DNA of 64,000 nucleotides from Paenibacillus sacheonensis. GTDB lineage: Bacteria > Bacillota > Bacilli > Paenibacillales > Paenibacillaceae. Shown here piece by piece: positions 17,811 to 24,754 of the stretch. The notes under the pieces were generated by a model. That model did not search any database. It was given only the letters and a program-made list of their open reading frames with translations, and had not been told where the DNA came from. Position 1 is the first letter of the stretch; every line of letters starts with the position of its first letter. Position numbers and translations under genes: made by a program. The stretch lies in NCBI RefSeq assembly GCF_009909195.1, contig NZ_JAAAMU010000004.1, positions 434,001 to 498,000 of the forward strand. Direction: 5' to 3'.

Positions 17811-17826
17811 CCTTCGCGTTTGTTTG
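17787..17826. terminator. 40-bp perfect palindrome, bidirectional terminator containing a stop codon
   Basis: A perfect inverted repeat with 19-base arms (17787-17805 and 17808-17826) separated by TC. The kinase stop codon TGA (17808-17810) lies in the right arm. T-rich ends on both strands suit a terminator shared by the kinase and the convergent precursor-peptide gene ending at 17843. Confidence 0.88.
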
Positions 17827-17842
17827 TATGTAAGGAGTCGCA

Positions 17843-18079
17843 TTACCAGGTGGCCTGAAGATTATGGGGCGGGTTAGTAGACTTGGATGGGTTCTCCGGG
17901 ATGACAAGCGCTACTTTAGTCCCTGTTTCTTCGATAACGACGATCTCGAAACCATCGGGAATGGAGATGCCGAACGCATCGTTCAGCGCTTTCTTGGGAT
18001 CCGCGATCAATTGGGCTTTAAATTCTTCGTCGGTCCATGCCTTCTCGATAATCTGCTGCTTAAGCTCCTGCTCGTTCAT
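17843..18079 (-). CDS. NHLP leader-peptide family RiPP precursor
   Basis: A 78-residue peptide whose first ~60 residues match the nitrile-hydratase-like leader peptide (NHLP) family: MNEQELKQQIIEKAWTDEEF, then AQLIADPKKALNDAFGI, IPDGFEIVVIEET and a short strand VALVIPENP. The remaining tail (SKSTNPPHNLQATW) would be the core or follower and ends in Trp. No Gly-Gly is evident. ATG 18079 has GAGGTG nine bases upstream; a GTG at 18091 would add four residues. NHLP leaders direct modification enzymes to ribosomal peptides. No cyclodehydratase, radical SAM or lanthionine synthetase lies in the window; the nearest enzymes are an isoprenoid-synthase-like protein and a methyltransferase. A weak promoter and a 0A box precede it. 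Confidence 0.85.
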   Translation of the reverse strand: MNEQELKQQIIEKAWTDEEFKAQLIADPKKALNDAFGISIPDGFEIVVIEETGTKVALVIPENPSKSTNPPHNLQATW

Positions 18080-18120
18080 CTCGTACTGCACCTCGTTATT
18101 AGGAATATAGAATCAGGTAT

Positions 18121-18149
18121 ATTGTACCATCTTCAGGAAAATAGTTCTA
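18121..18149 (-). promoter_or_regulatory. Candidate promoter of the RiPP precursor gene
   Basis: On the minus strand: TAGAAC (18144-18149), a 17-bp spacer and TACAAT (18121-18126). The -35 is poor while the -10 is good, the pattern of activator-dependent promoters. The 0A box at 18166-18172 sits about 55 bp before the expected start site. Confidence 0.5.
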
Positions 18150-18165
18150 TCATTTATCGCTAACA

Positions 18166-18172
18166 TTCGACA
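18166..18172 (-). promoter_or_regulatory. Perfect Spo0A box upstream of the RiPP precursor
   Basis: TGTCGAA read on the minus strand, in the 176-bp gap between the isoprenoid-synthase-like gene and the precursor gene and about 17 bp upstream of the weak -35. Confidence 0.55.
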
Positions 18173-18255
18173 TGTTATACAAAAATATTAAAATATGAAA
18201 AAAATTAGAATGCCGACACGCTATCATCAGGGCTCTACTCCTAATTATAAGTTCA

Positions 18256-19185
18256 TTAAGAAGATAATTGAGTCGACAAATAAAATGAAAACCCGCCATC
18301 TAATAATAGCCGCTTATTCCGCTCCAAGTGTTCCGCTGATTGCACGAGATTTCGAGCCAAATTTTCTTGAAAGGCGGCGAGATGAGGTAGAGGAAGTTGA
18401 AGGGATTCAAGCGATTCGCAGTTAACCTCGGCCATACGAGAGAATCTGCTTAAGGCTCCATGAATATAGATGGCATTTTGAATGTCTTTCTTCGAGATAG
18501 GCGTGGATGAAGGGGCTTCCTCCGAAACAATCATGCTGATTAAGCTGTTTGCGTTGCGCGAGTCGAAGTCTTCTTCCCAATCCGCCCAATCATCGGAATA
18601 CTGGAGGGTGGCCAAGGCAAGATCGACGGCTTCGGATACGACAATTTCGAGATCTTGCCGGCCAGCCAAATACAGGGCTCCGGTGCTCGCCAGCTTGACC
18701 GGAGCGGCTTTTAGAGCGAGAGCTGAAGGCGTCAAAGCGACGAATGGCTTTTCATACGCTACGGCTAATGACCAGTTCGTAACGTATTCACGGTAGTGCT
18801 CCCAAAATGGAGAGGAGCTGTCGAACATACCGCGATACAGCTCCAACATACTGAGATGAAAGAGATTCCCTAAGGCCAATTGTTCTTTCCAGTCCTCAGG
18901 AGCAGTGTCCATCAAATCGTCTTGAGTAAAAAAATAAAGCATGACGAAGACGTTCGCAAGCGACAAGTCACGATATTGCCGCGCGGGCAAAACGGTTACG
19001 GGTTTCATCCAAAAGGGCAGCAGATAGCAAATGTGATTCTTGGTTCCGGAAGGATTCAGGGGATTAAAAGCTTGCAAATACGCGCGGCCTTTAGCGTTCA
19101 AAGGTGCAGGGTAGGCATCTATCCTGCGTTCCGCTTCTTCGAAGACATGAACGAGTTCGCTCTCGTAATCCGTACTCCAATTCAT
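18256..19185 (-). CDS. Class I isoprenoid synthase/terpene-synthase-like enzyme
   Basis: A 309-residue all-helical protein with both Asp-rich metal motifs of class I isoprenoid enzymes: QDDLMDT (DDxxD at residues 89-93) and SDDWADWEEDF (residues 197-207), followed by SRNANSL. This fold binds a prenyl diphosphate through three Mg2+ ions and ionises it, either to cyclise it (terpene synthase) or transfer it. Overall similarity to a named family is weak; it best fits the poorly studied 'class 1 isoprenoid biosynthesis enzyme' group of Firmicutes and cyanobacteria. ATG 19185 follows GAGGATGGGAT. It starts 24 bp after the methyltransferase stop, so they form one operon. Substrate and product are unknown. 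Confidence 0.72.
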   Translation of the reverse strand: MNWSTDYESELVHVFEEAERRIDAYPAPLNAKGRAYLQAFNPLNPSGTKNHICYLLPFWMKPVTVLPARQYRDLSLANVFVMLYFFTQDDLMDTAPEDWKEQLALGNLFHLSMLELYRGMFDSSSPFWEHYREYVTNWSLAVAYEKPFVALTPSALALKAAPVKLASTGALYLAGRQDLEIVVSEAVDLALATLQYSDDWADWEEDFDSRNANSLISMIVSEEAPSSTPISKKDIQNAIYIHGALSRFSRMAEVNCESLESLQLPLPHLAAFQENLARNLVQSAEHLERNKRLLLDGGFSFYLSTQLSS

Positions 19186-19209
19186 AGGTATCCCATCCTC
19201 TCGCGTCTG

Positions 19210-19941
19210 TCATACGTTTCGTTGCACGATGCAGCCGAACATGCTTACTCCGTAGGAAAGAGTTTCGTCTATCAGCCACTCGTCCAGTTCCTTTTTTTGC
19301 TCCTGCTGCAGCCTGCAGTTTTGCAAGGTTCGTATTACGGTCTCCATGTAACGGTGCATGATCGTTTTGATTTCTGGATTATCCGCAACAAGACGGTAAC
19401 TTTGCGGTTCTATCCGGCTATTGCCGTCATTTGCGATTGCATTCATGAGTCTCGCTGGGAGCGGAACCGCGAAGCGATCTAACAAGTTCTTGCGGGAAGC
19501 TTGAAACAAGGATTCGAATAGGGGCAAGCGGGCGTCTTGAAGGCCGGCCGACGCATCGTCATCGTAATCCAGAATAATGATCGTCGACGATCCGTGGGTG
19601 ATGCGTCGCAGCCAAGCCAGAAAATGTTCAAGGTCCGGTAAATGCATGATAACGAGCCTAGCGATGACAACGTCGAATGTTATATCCCAATTCGGCAAAT
19701 CCCGATAATCGGAATGGATGAACGAAAGTCCGGCTGTTGATTGGAGGGAAGCGTATTGATATATGCGTTGGTTCATTTCCAGGCCGGTACAACTAAGATG
19801 CGGGTAATGAAGTTTAATGGCTGCCAAGTAAGCGCCGTTGCCGCAGCCAATATCGAGCACGGTGGATGCGGTCGTTAAATGATCGCGAAGAAAACAATCA
19901 TTTTCCTTCTGAAAGAAGAGTTCCGTGGTCAGCGTGAGCAT
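19210..19941 (-). CDS. Class I SAM-dependent methyltransferase
   Basis: A 243-residue Rossmann methyltransferase. Motif I is VLDIGCGNGAYLAAI (residues ~29-43), the acidic SAM ribose residue lies in TGLEMNQRI, and VVIARLVIMHLPD forms motif IV/post-motif. The C-terminal half is longer than in minimal methyltransferases. ATG 19941 has no SD. The same frame is open back to 19995, where GGAGG (19988-19992) is present, and that extension (LRFDTTPLFND) looks protein-like, so the true start may be a non-ATG codon upstream. It is the first gene of the cassette, behind two 0A boxes. It may methylate a prenyl diphosphate, a terpene or the peptide; this is inference from the neighbours. Confidence 0.82.
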   Translation of the reverse strand: MLTLTTELFFQKENDCFLRDHLTTASTVLDIGCGNGAYLAAIKLHYPHLSCTGLEMNQRIYQYASLQSTAGLSFIHSDYRDLPNWDITFDVVIARLVIMHLPDLEHFLAWLRRITHGSSTIIILDYDDDASAGLQDARLPLFESLFQASRKNLLDRFAVPLPARLMNAIANDGNSRIEPQSYRLVADNPEIKTIMHRYMETVIRTLQNCRLQQEQKKELDEWLIDETLSYGVSMFGCIVQRNV

Positions 19942-20015
19942 ATCGTTGAAAAGCGGCGTCGTATCGAAGCGTAATATTTTCTCATCGCCTCCAATTCATG
20001 ACAGTGGTTAATCGT

Positions 20016-20045
20016 ATTATAAGTCTTTAAGCCTATGTCGAACAA
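20016..20045 (-). promoter_or_regulatory. Promoter of the methyltransferase/isoprenoid-synthase operon
   Basis: On the minus strand: TTGTTC (20040-20045), an 18-bp spacer and a perfect TATAAT (20016-20021). A 0A box overlaps the -35, as in Spo0A-activated sigma-A promoters such as spoIIG. Confidence 0.6.
20036..20042 (+). promoter_or_regulatory. Perfect Spo0A box (proximal) of the methyltransferase operon
   Basis: TGTCGAA on the plus strand, overlapping the -35 of the minus-strand promoter. It lies exactly 30 bp from a second identical box, which places both on the same face of the helix. Confidence 0.6.
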
Positions 20046-20065
20046 TGCAAATATTCATATATTCA

Positions 20066-20072
20066 TGTCGAA
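20066..20072 (+). promoter_or_regulatory. Perfect Spo0A box (distal) of the methyltransferase operon
   Basis: The second TGTCGAA in the same orientation, 30 bp upstream of the first relative to the minus-strand operon. An AT-rich inverted repeat (ATTCATATATTCAT) lies between the two. Confidence 0.6.
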
Positions 20073-20116
20073 TATAGTAGTTATGTCCTGGTTGAGAGAT
20101 AAATTATATAGAAATA

Positions 20117-20138
20117 GCCCGTTCATTATTGAACGGGC
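20117..20138 (-). terminator. Hairpin after the AraC pseudogene
   Basis: A 9-bp perfect stem GCCCGTTCA (20117-20125) with TGAACGGGC (20130-20138). On the minus strand it is followed by a T-rich stretch (TATTTCTATAT), so it would stop transcription from the decayed AraC gene before the methyltransferase promoter. Confidence 0.65.
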
Positions 20139-20207
20139 CGCTGCAGATGACGCTAGGCCAATCTAACCGCTTCGCTGCTCTGCAGATTATCATCCCTTTA
20201 TTCGTGG

Positions 20208-20662
20208 TTATAGACATCGCTGGAAGAGCCGGCTGAAATAAGAGAGGGACATTGAAGCCGCACCGCTCCGCGATGTGAATAGGAGCTGCGCTGCAGCCAC
20301 TTCTTGGCCTGATTCAGCCATATTCGGATGACATAATCGACGGGACTGAAGCCGGTCGCTTCTCTGAACCGGGCGATGAAATACCCGCTGCTTAAATTTA
20401 CGCCCGCGGCGAGGTCCTACACACGAAGCGGCTCGGCGTAATGCGCATGAATATAGGCCAGCGATTCGTCGATCAACGAATCGCCGCTTAGTGTTCTGCT
20501 AGGACTTTGATTCCGCATCGCTTCGCGCGCGAGCGAGGTCAGCAGCAGACGGAGATGGCCTTGGGCCGCGGCGAAGACCGCATGCTGTTCTCCGAGCTGA
20601 TCGGCTTCCAAGGGCCGTGCGCAATCTGGGCGGAACGAAGGATCTGCTGCCCCGAGGATCTT
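20208..20662 (-). pseudogene. Decayed AraC-family regulator
   Basis: On the minus strand a C-terminal AraC domain can be followed: LIDESLAYIHAHYAEPLRV, a TAG stop (20417-20419), then on in frame with DLAAGVNLSSGYFIARFREA, TGFSPVDYVIRIWLNQAKKW. A frame change near 20280 is needed to read HIAERCGFN and another near 20245 to read YFSRLFQ, ending with TAA at 20208. One nonsense change, two frameshifts and no N-terminal sensor domain mean it is not functional. It sits between the RiPP/isoprenoid operon and ecsAB and may once have regulated a neighbour. Confidence 0.8.
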
Positions 20663-20688
20663 ATCTGTAGCTAATGCTAGCTTCCTAG

Positions 20689-20713
20689 GGCTGCCGTTTG
20701 AGGCGGCCTTTTT
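20689..20713 (+). terminator. Possible terminator ahead of ecsA
   Basis: A 7-bp stem GGCTGCC with GGCGGCC (one G-U pair) around GTTTGA, followed by TTTTT. It lies upstream of the ecsA promoter, where it would stop plus-strand transcription entering from the pseudogene region. Confidence 0.45.
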
Positions 20714-20774
20714 CCATGCGATCCATCTGGCGCTGCCGTTGACGTTGACGTTAGCTATACCGGTTGCTTATAGT

Positions 20775-20803
20775 AGGACAAGGCTGTCGCGGAGTGGTAT
20801 GAT
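20775..20803 (+). promoter_or_regulatory. Candidate sigma-A promoter of ecsAB
   Basis: AGGACA (20775-20780), a 17-bp spacer and TATGAT (20798-20803), about 90 bp before the ecsA start. Confidence 0.45.
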
Positions 20804-20891
20804 TTCATCATAAGCAACGAATGACGGTTGCCGCATTGGAACGGTAAACGATCGTTAAAAGACGGCAATGCCGGTTGGAGGGAATGGAATC

Positions 20892-21593
20892 ATGGCTGTA
20901 TTAGACGTAGAGATTCGGAAAGCCGGATACGCGGCGGATGCGGATGTTATCCGAAATATCGTGTTCGCGATTGAAGCGGGAGAGTTAGTCGGCCTGATCG
21001 GCCCGAACGGCGCTGGCAAGAGCACGACGATCAAGTCGCTGCTCGGCCTTCTGCGCAGCGTCGACGGGACCGTGGCGTTCGGCGGCGAACAGGGACGTTA
21101 TGCGTATGTGCCGGAGCAGCCGGTGCTTTATGAATATATGACGCTGTGGGAGCATCTGCAGCTGGCCGCATCCGCTTACGAGCTGGATGAGCAGACGTTT
21201 ATGGAGCGGGCGGAGCGAATGCTGGAACGGTTCCGCATGTCGGGGGAGCGGCATAAGCTGCCGACCGGGTTCTCGAAGGGGATGCAGCAGAAGATGATGC
21301 TTATCATCGGCTTCCTGCTGCAGCCGGACGTGTACGTGGTGGACGAGCCGTTCGTCGGTCTCGATCCGCGGGCAACGCGGGATTTTCTCGAGCTCCTGCA
21401 GGACGAACGCCGCCGGGGCGCCGGGGTGCTGATGTGCACGCATGTGCTCGACACCGCCGAACGTATCTGCGACCGGATCATCCTCATCAACGATGGATCC
21501 GTCGTGGCGCAGGGTACGCTGGGCCAGGTCCGGGAGCAAGCAGGGTGCGCCGTCGACGCGCCGCTGACCGATTGCTTCTATGCGTTGACATAG
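20892..21593 (+). CDS. ecsA: EcsA-like ABC transporter ATP-binding protein
   Basis: A 233-residue ABC ATPase. Walker A is GPNGAGKST (about 35-43), the signature region FSKGMQQKM, Walker B VYVVDEPF and the switch His in CTHVLD. ATG 20892 follows GGAGGG at a nine-base spacing; an earlier in-frame ATG at 20868 lies upstream of that SD. With the next gene it forms the EcsAB pair, which in B. subtilis affects protein secretion, membrane proteolysis and competence, and in related systems peptide pheromone export. Confidence 0.85.
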   Translation: MAVLDVEIRKAGYAADADVIRNIVFAIEAGELVGLIGPNGAGKSTTIKSLLGLLRSVDGTVAFGGEQGRYAYVPEQPVLYEYMTLWEHLQLAASAYELDEQTFMERAERMLERFRMSGERHKLPTGFSKGMQQKMMLIIGFLLQPDVYVVDEPFVGLDPRATRDFLELLQDERRRGAGVLMCTHVLDTAERICDRIILINDGSVVAQGTLGQVREQAGCAVDAPLTDCFYALT

Positions 21594-21603
21594 GGGGTAC
21601 AGA

Positions 21604-22872
21604 ATGGAAAAGCAAATGGCGAATTGGCGCATAGGCACCTTGTTCAGGCGAAGGCTTAGCCGGTTCTGGTCGGAGCAGTGGAAAGTGTGGCGGACGGCGC
21701 TGGACTGGACGGTATGGGTATATTTCATTCTTCCGCTGCTGTGGATCGGCGGCGGCACGTACGTGGACTTATGGCATCATCCGGCGGATTGGCTCGTCAA
21801 GCTGCCGCTTTGGACGGGCGAGCGGCTGCCGCTTGTCGTCATCTTTGTCGGCCGGCTGCGAACCTTTACCGAAGAAGCGGACGTCCTCTTCTTATTGCAG
21901 AAGCAGTCTTGGGGCAGAGGGCTGCTGCGGCGGGGGGCAGTCTATACGGCGCTGATGCTGCTCGTCTTGACGGCGCTCGTCTACGTTTTATTGTTCCCGT
22001 TCTTCCTTGCGGTGCATCATTTCCCGGCATCGGCGATCATCGCGATGGTGCTGTATACGTGGATGTGGGCCATGATCGGCGCCATGGGGAGAAATATCAT
22101 CGAGGCGAGGTTCATTGGCTTCCGCAAATGGGCGATGAAGACGGCGGCCATGCTCCTGCTCGCGGCCACCTACCTTATTCCGATGATCGTGCTTGGTACT
22201 TCGCCGCTCGACCTGCTCGTTCCGATACTCGCCGGTGCAGTGGCAGCCGTACTCTTGCTGCGCCTCAAGCTGCGCGCAAGAGATGCCTTCGAATCCGACG
22301 TGCAGCAGGAACAGCTCGCGAGGCTGGCCAGCACGCAGCTCTTGCTGCGCAACGTCATCCGGCGGAAACCACGCGTCAAACTCAGCCGGCCGATCTTGCT
22401 CCGCCGCTCCAATCGGATCTTCAAGAAGTTCGACGGCGAGACGATACTCGGCGAGATGATCATCAAGGCGTTCATTCGGCGGCTGCCGCTCGTTCGCACG
22501 TGGCTGATCTTTATCTTCCTGTCCGCGGCAGCCGTGCTCCTATCGCCCGGGGTGATCAAGCCTTTTGTCGCCGTTGCGCTGATGCTGCTGCTGTCAAGCT
22601 GGGTCATCTCGCACTGGCGCGGCATGACTGCCGAACCGTATTTCAAACAATTCCGTTGGACGGATGCAGCGCTTCGCGATTCGGCCAAGCGCGTACGGTT
22701 CTGGCTCGTCGTTCCGGCAGCGGCGCTGTTCGGCCTGATCGACGGCATGCAGACCTATGGTCCGGGGGGATTCGTTGCCATCGTACCGGGCGTATTGATC
22801 TGGCTGCTGATCTGTAACCTCGTGTCGTCGACGATGCTGCTCCGGACGGAACGGAAGGAAGAAGAAGCTTAG
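21604..22872 (+). CDS. ecsB: EcsB-family ABC transporter permease
   Basis: A 422-residue membrane protein. A basic N-terminus (LFRRRLSRFWSEQWK) precedes about ten hydrophobic segments, with a long cytoplasmic loop around residues 210-300 and paired helices near 305-345 and 365-410. Family signs are the FVGRLRTFTEEADVLFLLQK region and RWTDAALRDSAKR near the end. It starts 10 bp after ecsA and forms the membrane half of that exporter. Confidence 0.85.
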   Translation: MEKQMANWRIGTLFRRRLSRFWSEQWKVWRTALDWTVWVYFILPLLWIGGGTYVDLWHHPADWLVKLPLWTGERLPLVVIFVGRLRTFTEEADVLFLLQKQSWGRGLLRRGAVYTALMLLVLTALVYVLLFPFFLAVHHFPASAIIAMVLYTWMWAMIGAMGRNIIEARFIGFRKWAMKTAAMLLLAATYLIPMIVLGTSPLDLLVPILAGAVAAVLLLRLKLRARDAFESDVQQEQLARLASTQLLLRNVIRRKPRVKLSRPILLRRSNRIFKKFDGETILGEMIIKAFIRRLPLVRTWLIFIFLSAAAVLLSPGVIKPFVAVALMLLLSSWVISHWRGMTAEPYFKQFRWTDAALRDSAKRVRFWLVVPAAALFGLIDGMQTYGPGGFVAIVPGVLIWLLICNLVSSTMLLRTERKEEEA

Positions 22873-22883
22873 GAGCTGTGACC

Positions 22884-23618
22884 ATGTACTTGAGAAGCAT
22901 AACGATAGACCGCCAGGAGGAGATGAATCAGCGCCAATATCCGTTCTCGATTCCGGTTATTCGTTCATTAACGTCATTAACGTTCGATACGAACGTGACG
23001 TTCTTCGTCGGGGAGAACGGCTCCGGCAAGTCGACGCTGCTCGAGGCGATCGCGTATCAATGCGGCTTCAACACGGCCGGGGGCGGGCGCAATAACGCGT
23101 ATGACGTGGACGCTTCCGGCTCCGCGCTCGGGGGGCATATTCGCCTGTCCTGGCTGCCGAAGATCACGAACGGTTTCTTCCTCCGGGCCGAAACGTTCTA
23201 CAGCTTCGCCTCCCACATCGACTCGATGCCGGAGTCGCTCCCCTACTACGGGGGACGTTCGCTGCACGCGCAATCCCACGGCGAAGCGTTTCTCTCCTTG
23301 TTCAAGCATCGTTTCGGGAAACGGGCGATTTATCTGCTCGATGAGCCCGAGGCGGCATTGTCGCCGGCCAGGCAGCTGGCGCTCATGCGCATCATGCACG
23401 ATCTGGAGGGAGAAGCGCAGTTCATCGTCGCGACGCATTCGCCCATTCTGCTTGGCTATCCGGAGGCGAGGATTTATGACTTCGATTCGGTGCCGGTCCA
23501 GGATATCCGATACGAGGATACGCTTCATTACATCGTGACGAGGCGGTTTCTGGATAACCGGGGACGGGTATTGAAGGAGCTGTTCGACGATGCAGAGGAC
23601 GAAGACGAAGGGGACTGA
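22884..23618 (+). CDS. AAA-family ATPase of the ABC/SMC-like type
   Basis: A 244-residue soluble ATPase: Walker A GENGSGKST (about 48-56), signature-like SHGEAFLSLF (about 134-143), Walker B IYLLDEPEAAL (about 152-162) and the switch THSPILL. The arrangement matches predicted ATPases of COG3910 type, which lack a transporter partner. Cellular role unknown. ATG 22884 is eight bases after AGGAG, better than GTG 22878. The 3' end is Asp/Glu-rich. It follows ecsB by 11 bp, probably in the same transcript. Confidence 0.82.
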   Translation: MYLRSITIDRQEEMNQRQYPFSIPVIRSLTSLTFDTNVTFFVGENGSGKSTLLEAIAYQCGFNTAGGGRNNAYDVDASGSALGGHIRLSWLPKITNGFFLRAETFYSFASHIDSMPESLPYYGGRSLHAQSHGEAFLSLFKHRFGKRAIYLLDEPEAALSPARQLALMRIMHDLEGEAQFIVATHSPILLGYPEARIYDFDSVPVQDIRYEDTLHYIVTRRFLDNRGRVLKELFDDAEDEDEGD

Positions 23619-23640
23619 GCCCGGCAGATTAAGGCCGGTC

Positions 23641-23793
23641 GCGAACAGCGAGTGAATATCGACCAGTCACTAACGGCGAGTCAATAACAGTCAGTCAATA
23701 ACAGCAAGTGAATAACAGCAAGTGAATGACAGCAAGTGAATGACAGCAAGTGAATGACAGCGAGTGGATAACAGCCAGTCAATAACGGCGAGC
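23641..23793 (+). repeat. 14-bp minisatellite, about 11 imperfect copies
   Basis: A tandem array with the unit AATAACAGCAAGTG and variants (AATGACAGCAAGTG three times in the centre, more divergent CAGTC-ending units at the edges). It occupies most of the gap between the ATPase and nitroreductase genes. No coding frame or hairpin explains it. Confidence 0.9.
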
Positions 23794-23837
23794 CATAAAG
23801 GTTAACTTGCGAATGCGAACACAAGGAGGACGACACC

Positions 23838-24593
23838 ATGAACGATATCATCTCCCTCATGAAGGAGCATCGCTCCATCCGAAGCTACGCGCCGGATCCG
23901 GTGACCGACGAACAGCTGACGGCAATCTTAAGCGCCGCGCAAGCGGCATCCACCTCTTCGAATATTCAAGCGTACAGCGTGATCGGCGTTCGCGGCGAAG
24001 AGAAACGAAGGCGCCTGGCGGAGCTCACGGGCCATCAGAAGCATGTCGAGCAGGCGCCGCTGTTTCTCGTCTGGTGCGCGGATTTGAACCGGCTGCAGTC
24101 GGCGGTCGGCGGGGCGATGGAGACGGAGGAGCCAGAGTTCGAACTGCCGTCGAATATGGAGGCCTTCATCATGGCGACCGTAGATTGCGCGCTTGCGGCT
24201 CAAAATGCGGCCATTGCCGCGGAATCGCTGGCGCTCGGCGTCGTCTATATCGGCGGCATTCGAAATCGGCCGCAAGAAGTCTCCGAGCTGCTGCAGCTTC
24301 CGAAGCTGGTCTATCCCGTGTTCGGCATGTGCGTCGGTACGCCGACCCAAGCGCCCGATGTACGGCCGAGACTGCCGTTACCGGTCGTCTATCACGAAGA
24401 GGCGTATTCCGAAGCAGGCTTCAAGGAGGGAATCGAAGCCTACGACGCGGTCATGGCCGAGTATTACGCGCAGCGCACGGGAGGAGGGCGAGCCTCCGTC
24501 TGGTCGACGGAAATGGCTGCCCGTTTCCGCTTGAAGAATCTTCGTCCGCATATGCGCGACTTTCTGTTAAGCCAGGGCTTCCGCTTGGACTAG
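23838..24593 (+). CDS. NADPH-dependent flavin nitroreductase (NfsA/NfrA-like)
   Basis: A 251-residue FMN enzyme of the nitroreductase superfamily. The N-terminus EHRSIRSYAPDPVTDEQL contributes the FMN phosphate Arg residues; further on are SSNIQAYSVIGV, the CALAAQNAAIAAESLALG helix and YIGGIRN. It is like B. subtilis NfrA, which reduces FMN and nitro compounds with NADPH. CAAGGAGG precedes ATG 23838. It stands alone between the minisatellite and a terminator. Confidence 0.88.
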   Translation: MNDIISLMKEHRSIRSYAPDPVTDEQLTAILSAAQAASTSSNIQAYSVIGVRGEEKRRRLAELTGHQKHVEQAPLFLVWCADLNRLQSAVGGAMETEEPEFELPSNMEAFIMATVDCALAAQNAAIAAESLALGVVYIGGIRNRPQEVSELLQLPKLVYPVFGMCVGTPTQAPDVRPRLPLPVVYHEEAYSEAGFKEGIEAYDAVMAEYYAQRTGGGRASVWSTEMAARFRLKNLRPHMRDFLLSQGFRLD

Positions 24594-24614
24594 GAAAAGC
24601 AATTCCGAACGTGC

Positions 24615-24656
24615 AAAAAGCCTTCTTCGGCGCTCGGCGGCCGAAGAGGGCTTTTT
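24615..24656 (+). terminator. Terminator after the nitroreductase gene
   Basis: The stem AAAAAGCCTTCTTCGG pairs with CCGAAGAGGGCTTTTT with one mismatched position, a 10-nt loop and a T tract. The A-rich left side allows function on the other strand, although the convergent MFS gene ends about 100 bp away. Confidence 0.85.
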
Positions 24657-24754
24657 GGGTTTGCTCGGGATGATTCCATTCATCCCGCACAATGAATATC
24701 GACGATACATGCTGCTTGGTAAATGGAAGCTAGCCGTCGCGACTCCGTTATGGA

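Noticed and set aside
23641-23793. Possible CRISPR array
   Set aside because: Units are 14 bp and directly adjacent without spacers, so this is a minisatellite; no cas genes.
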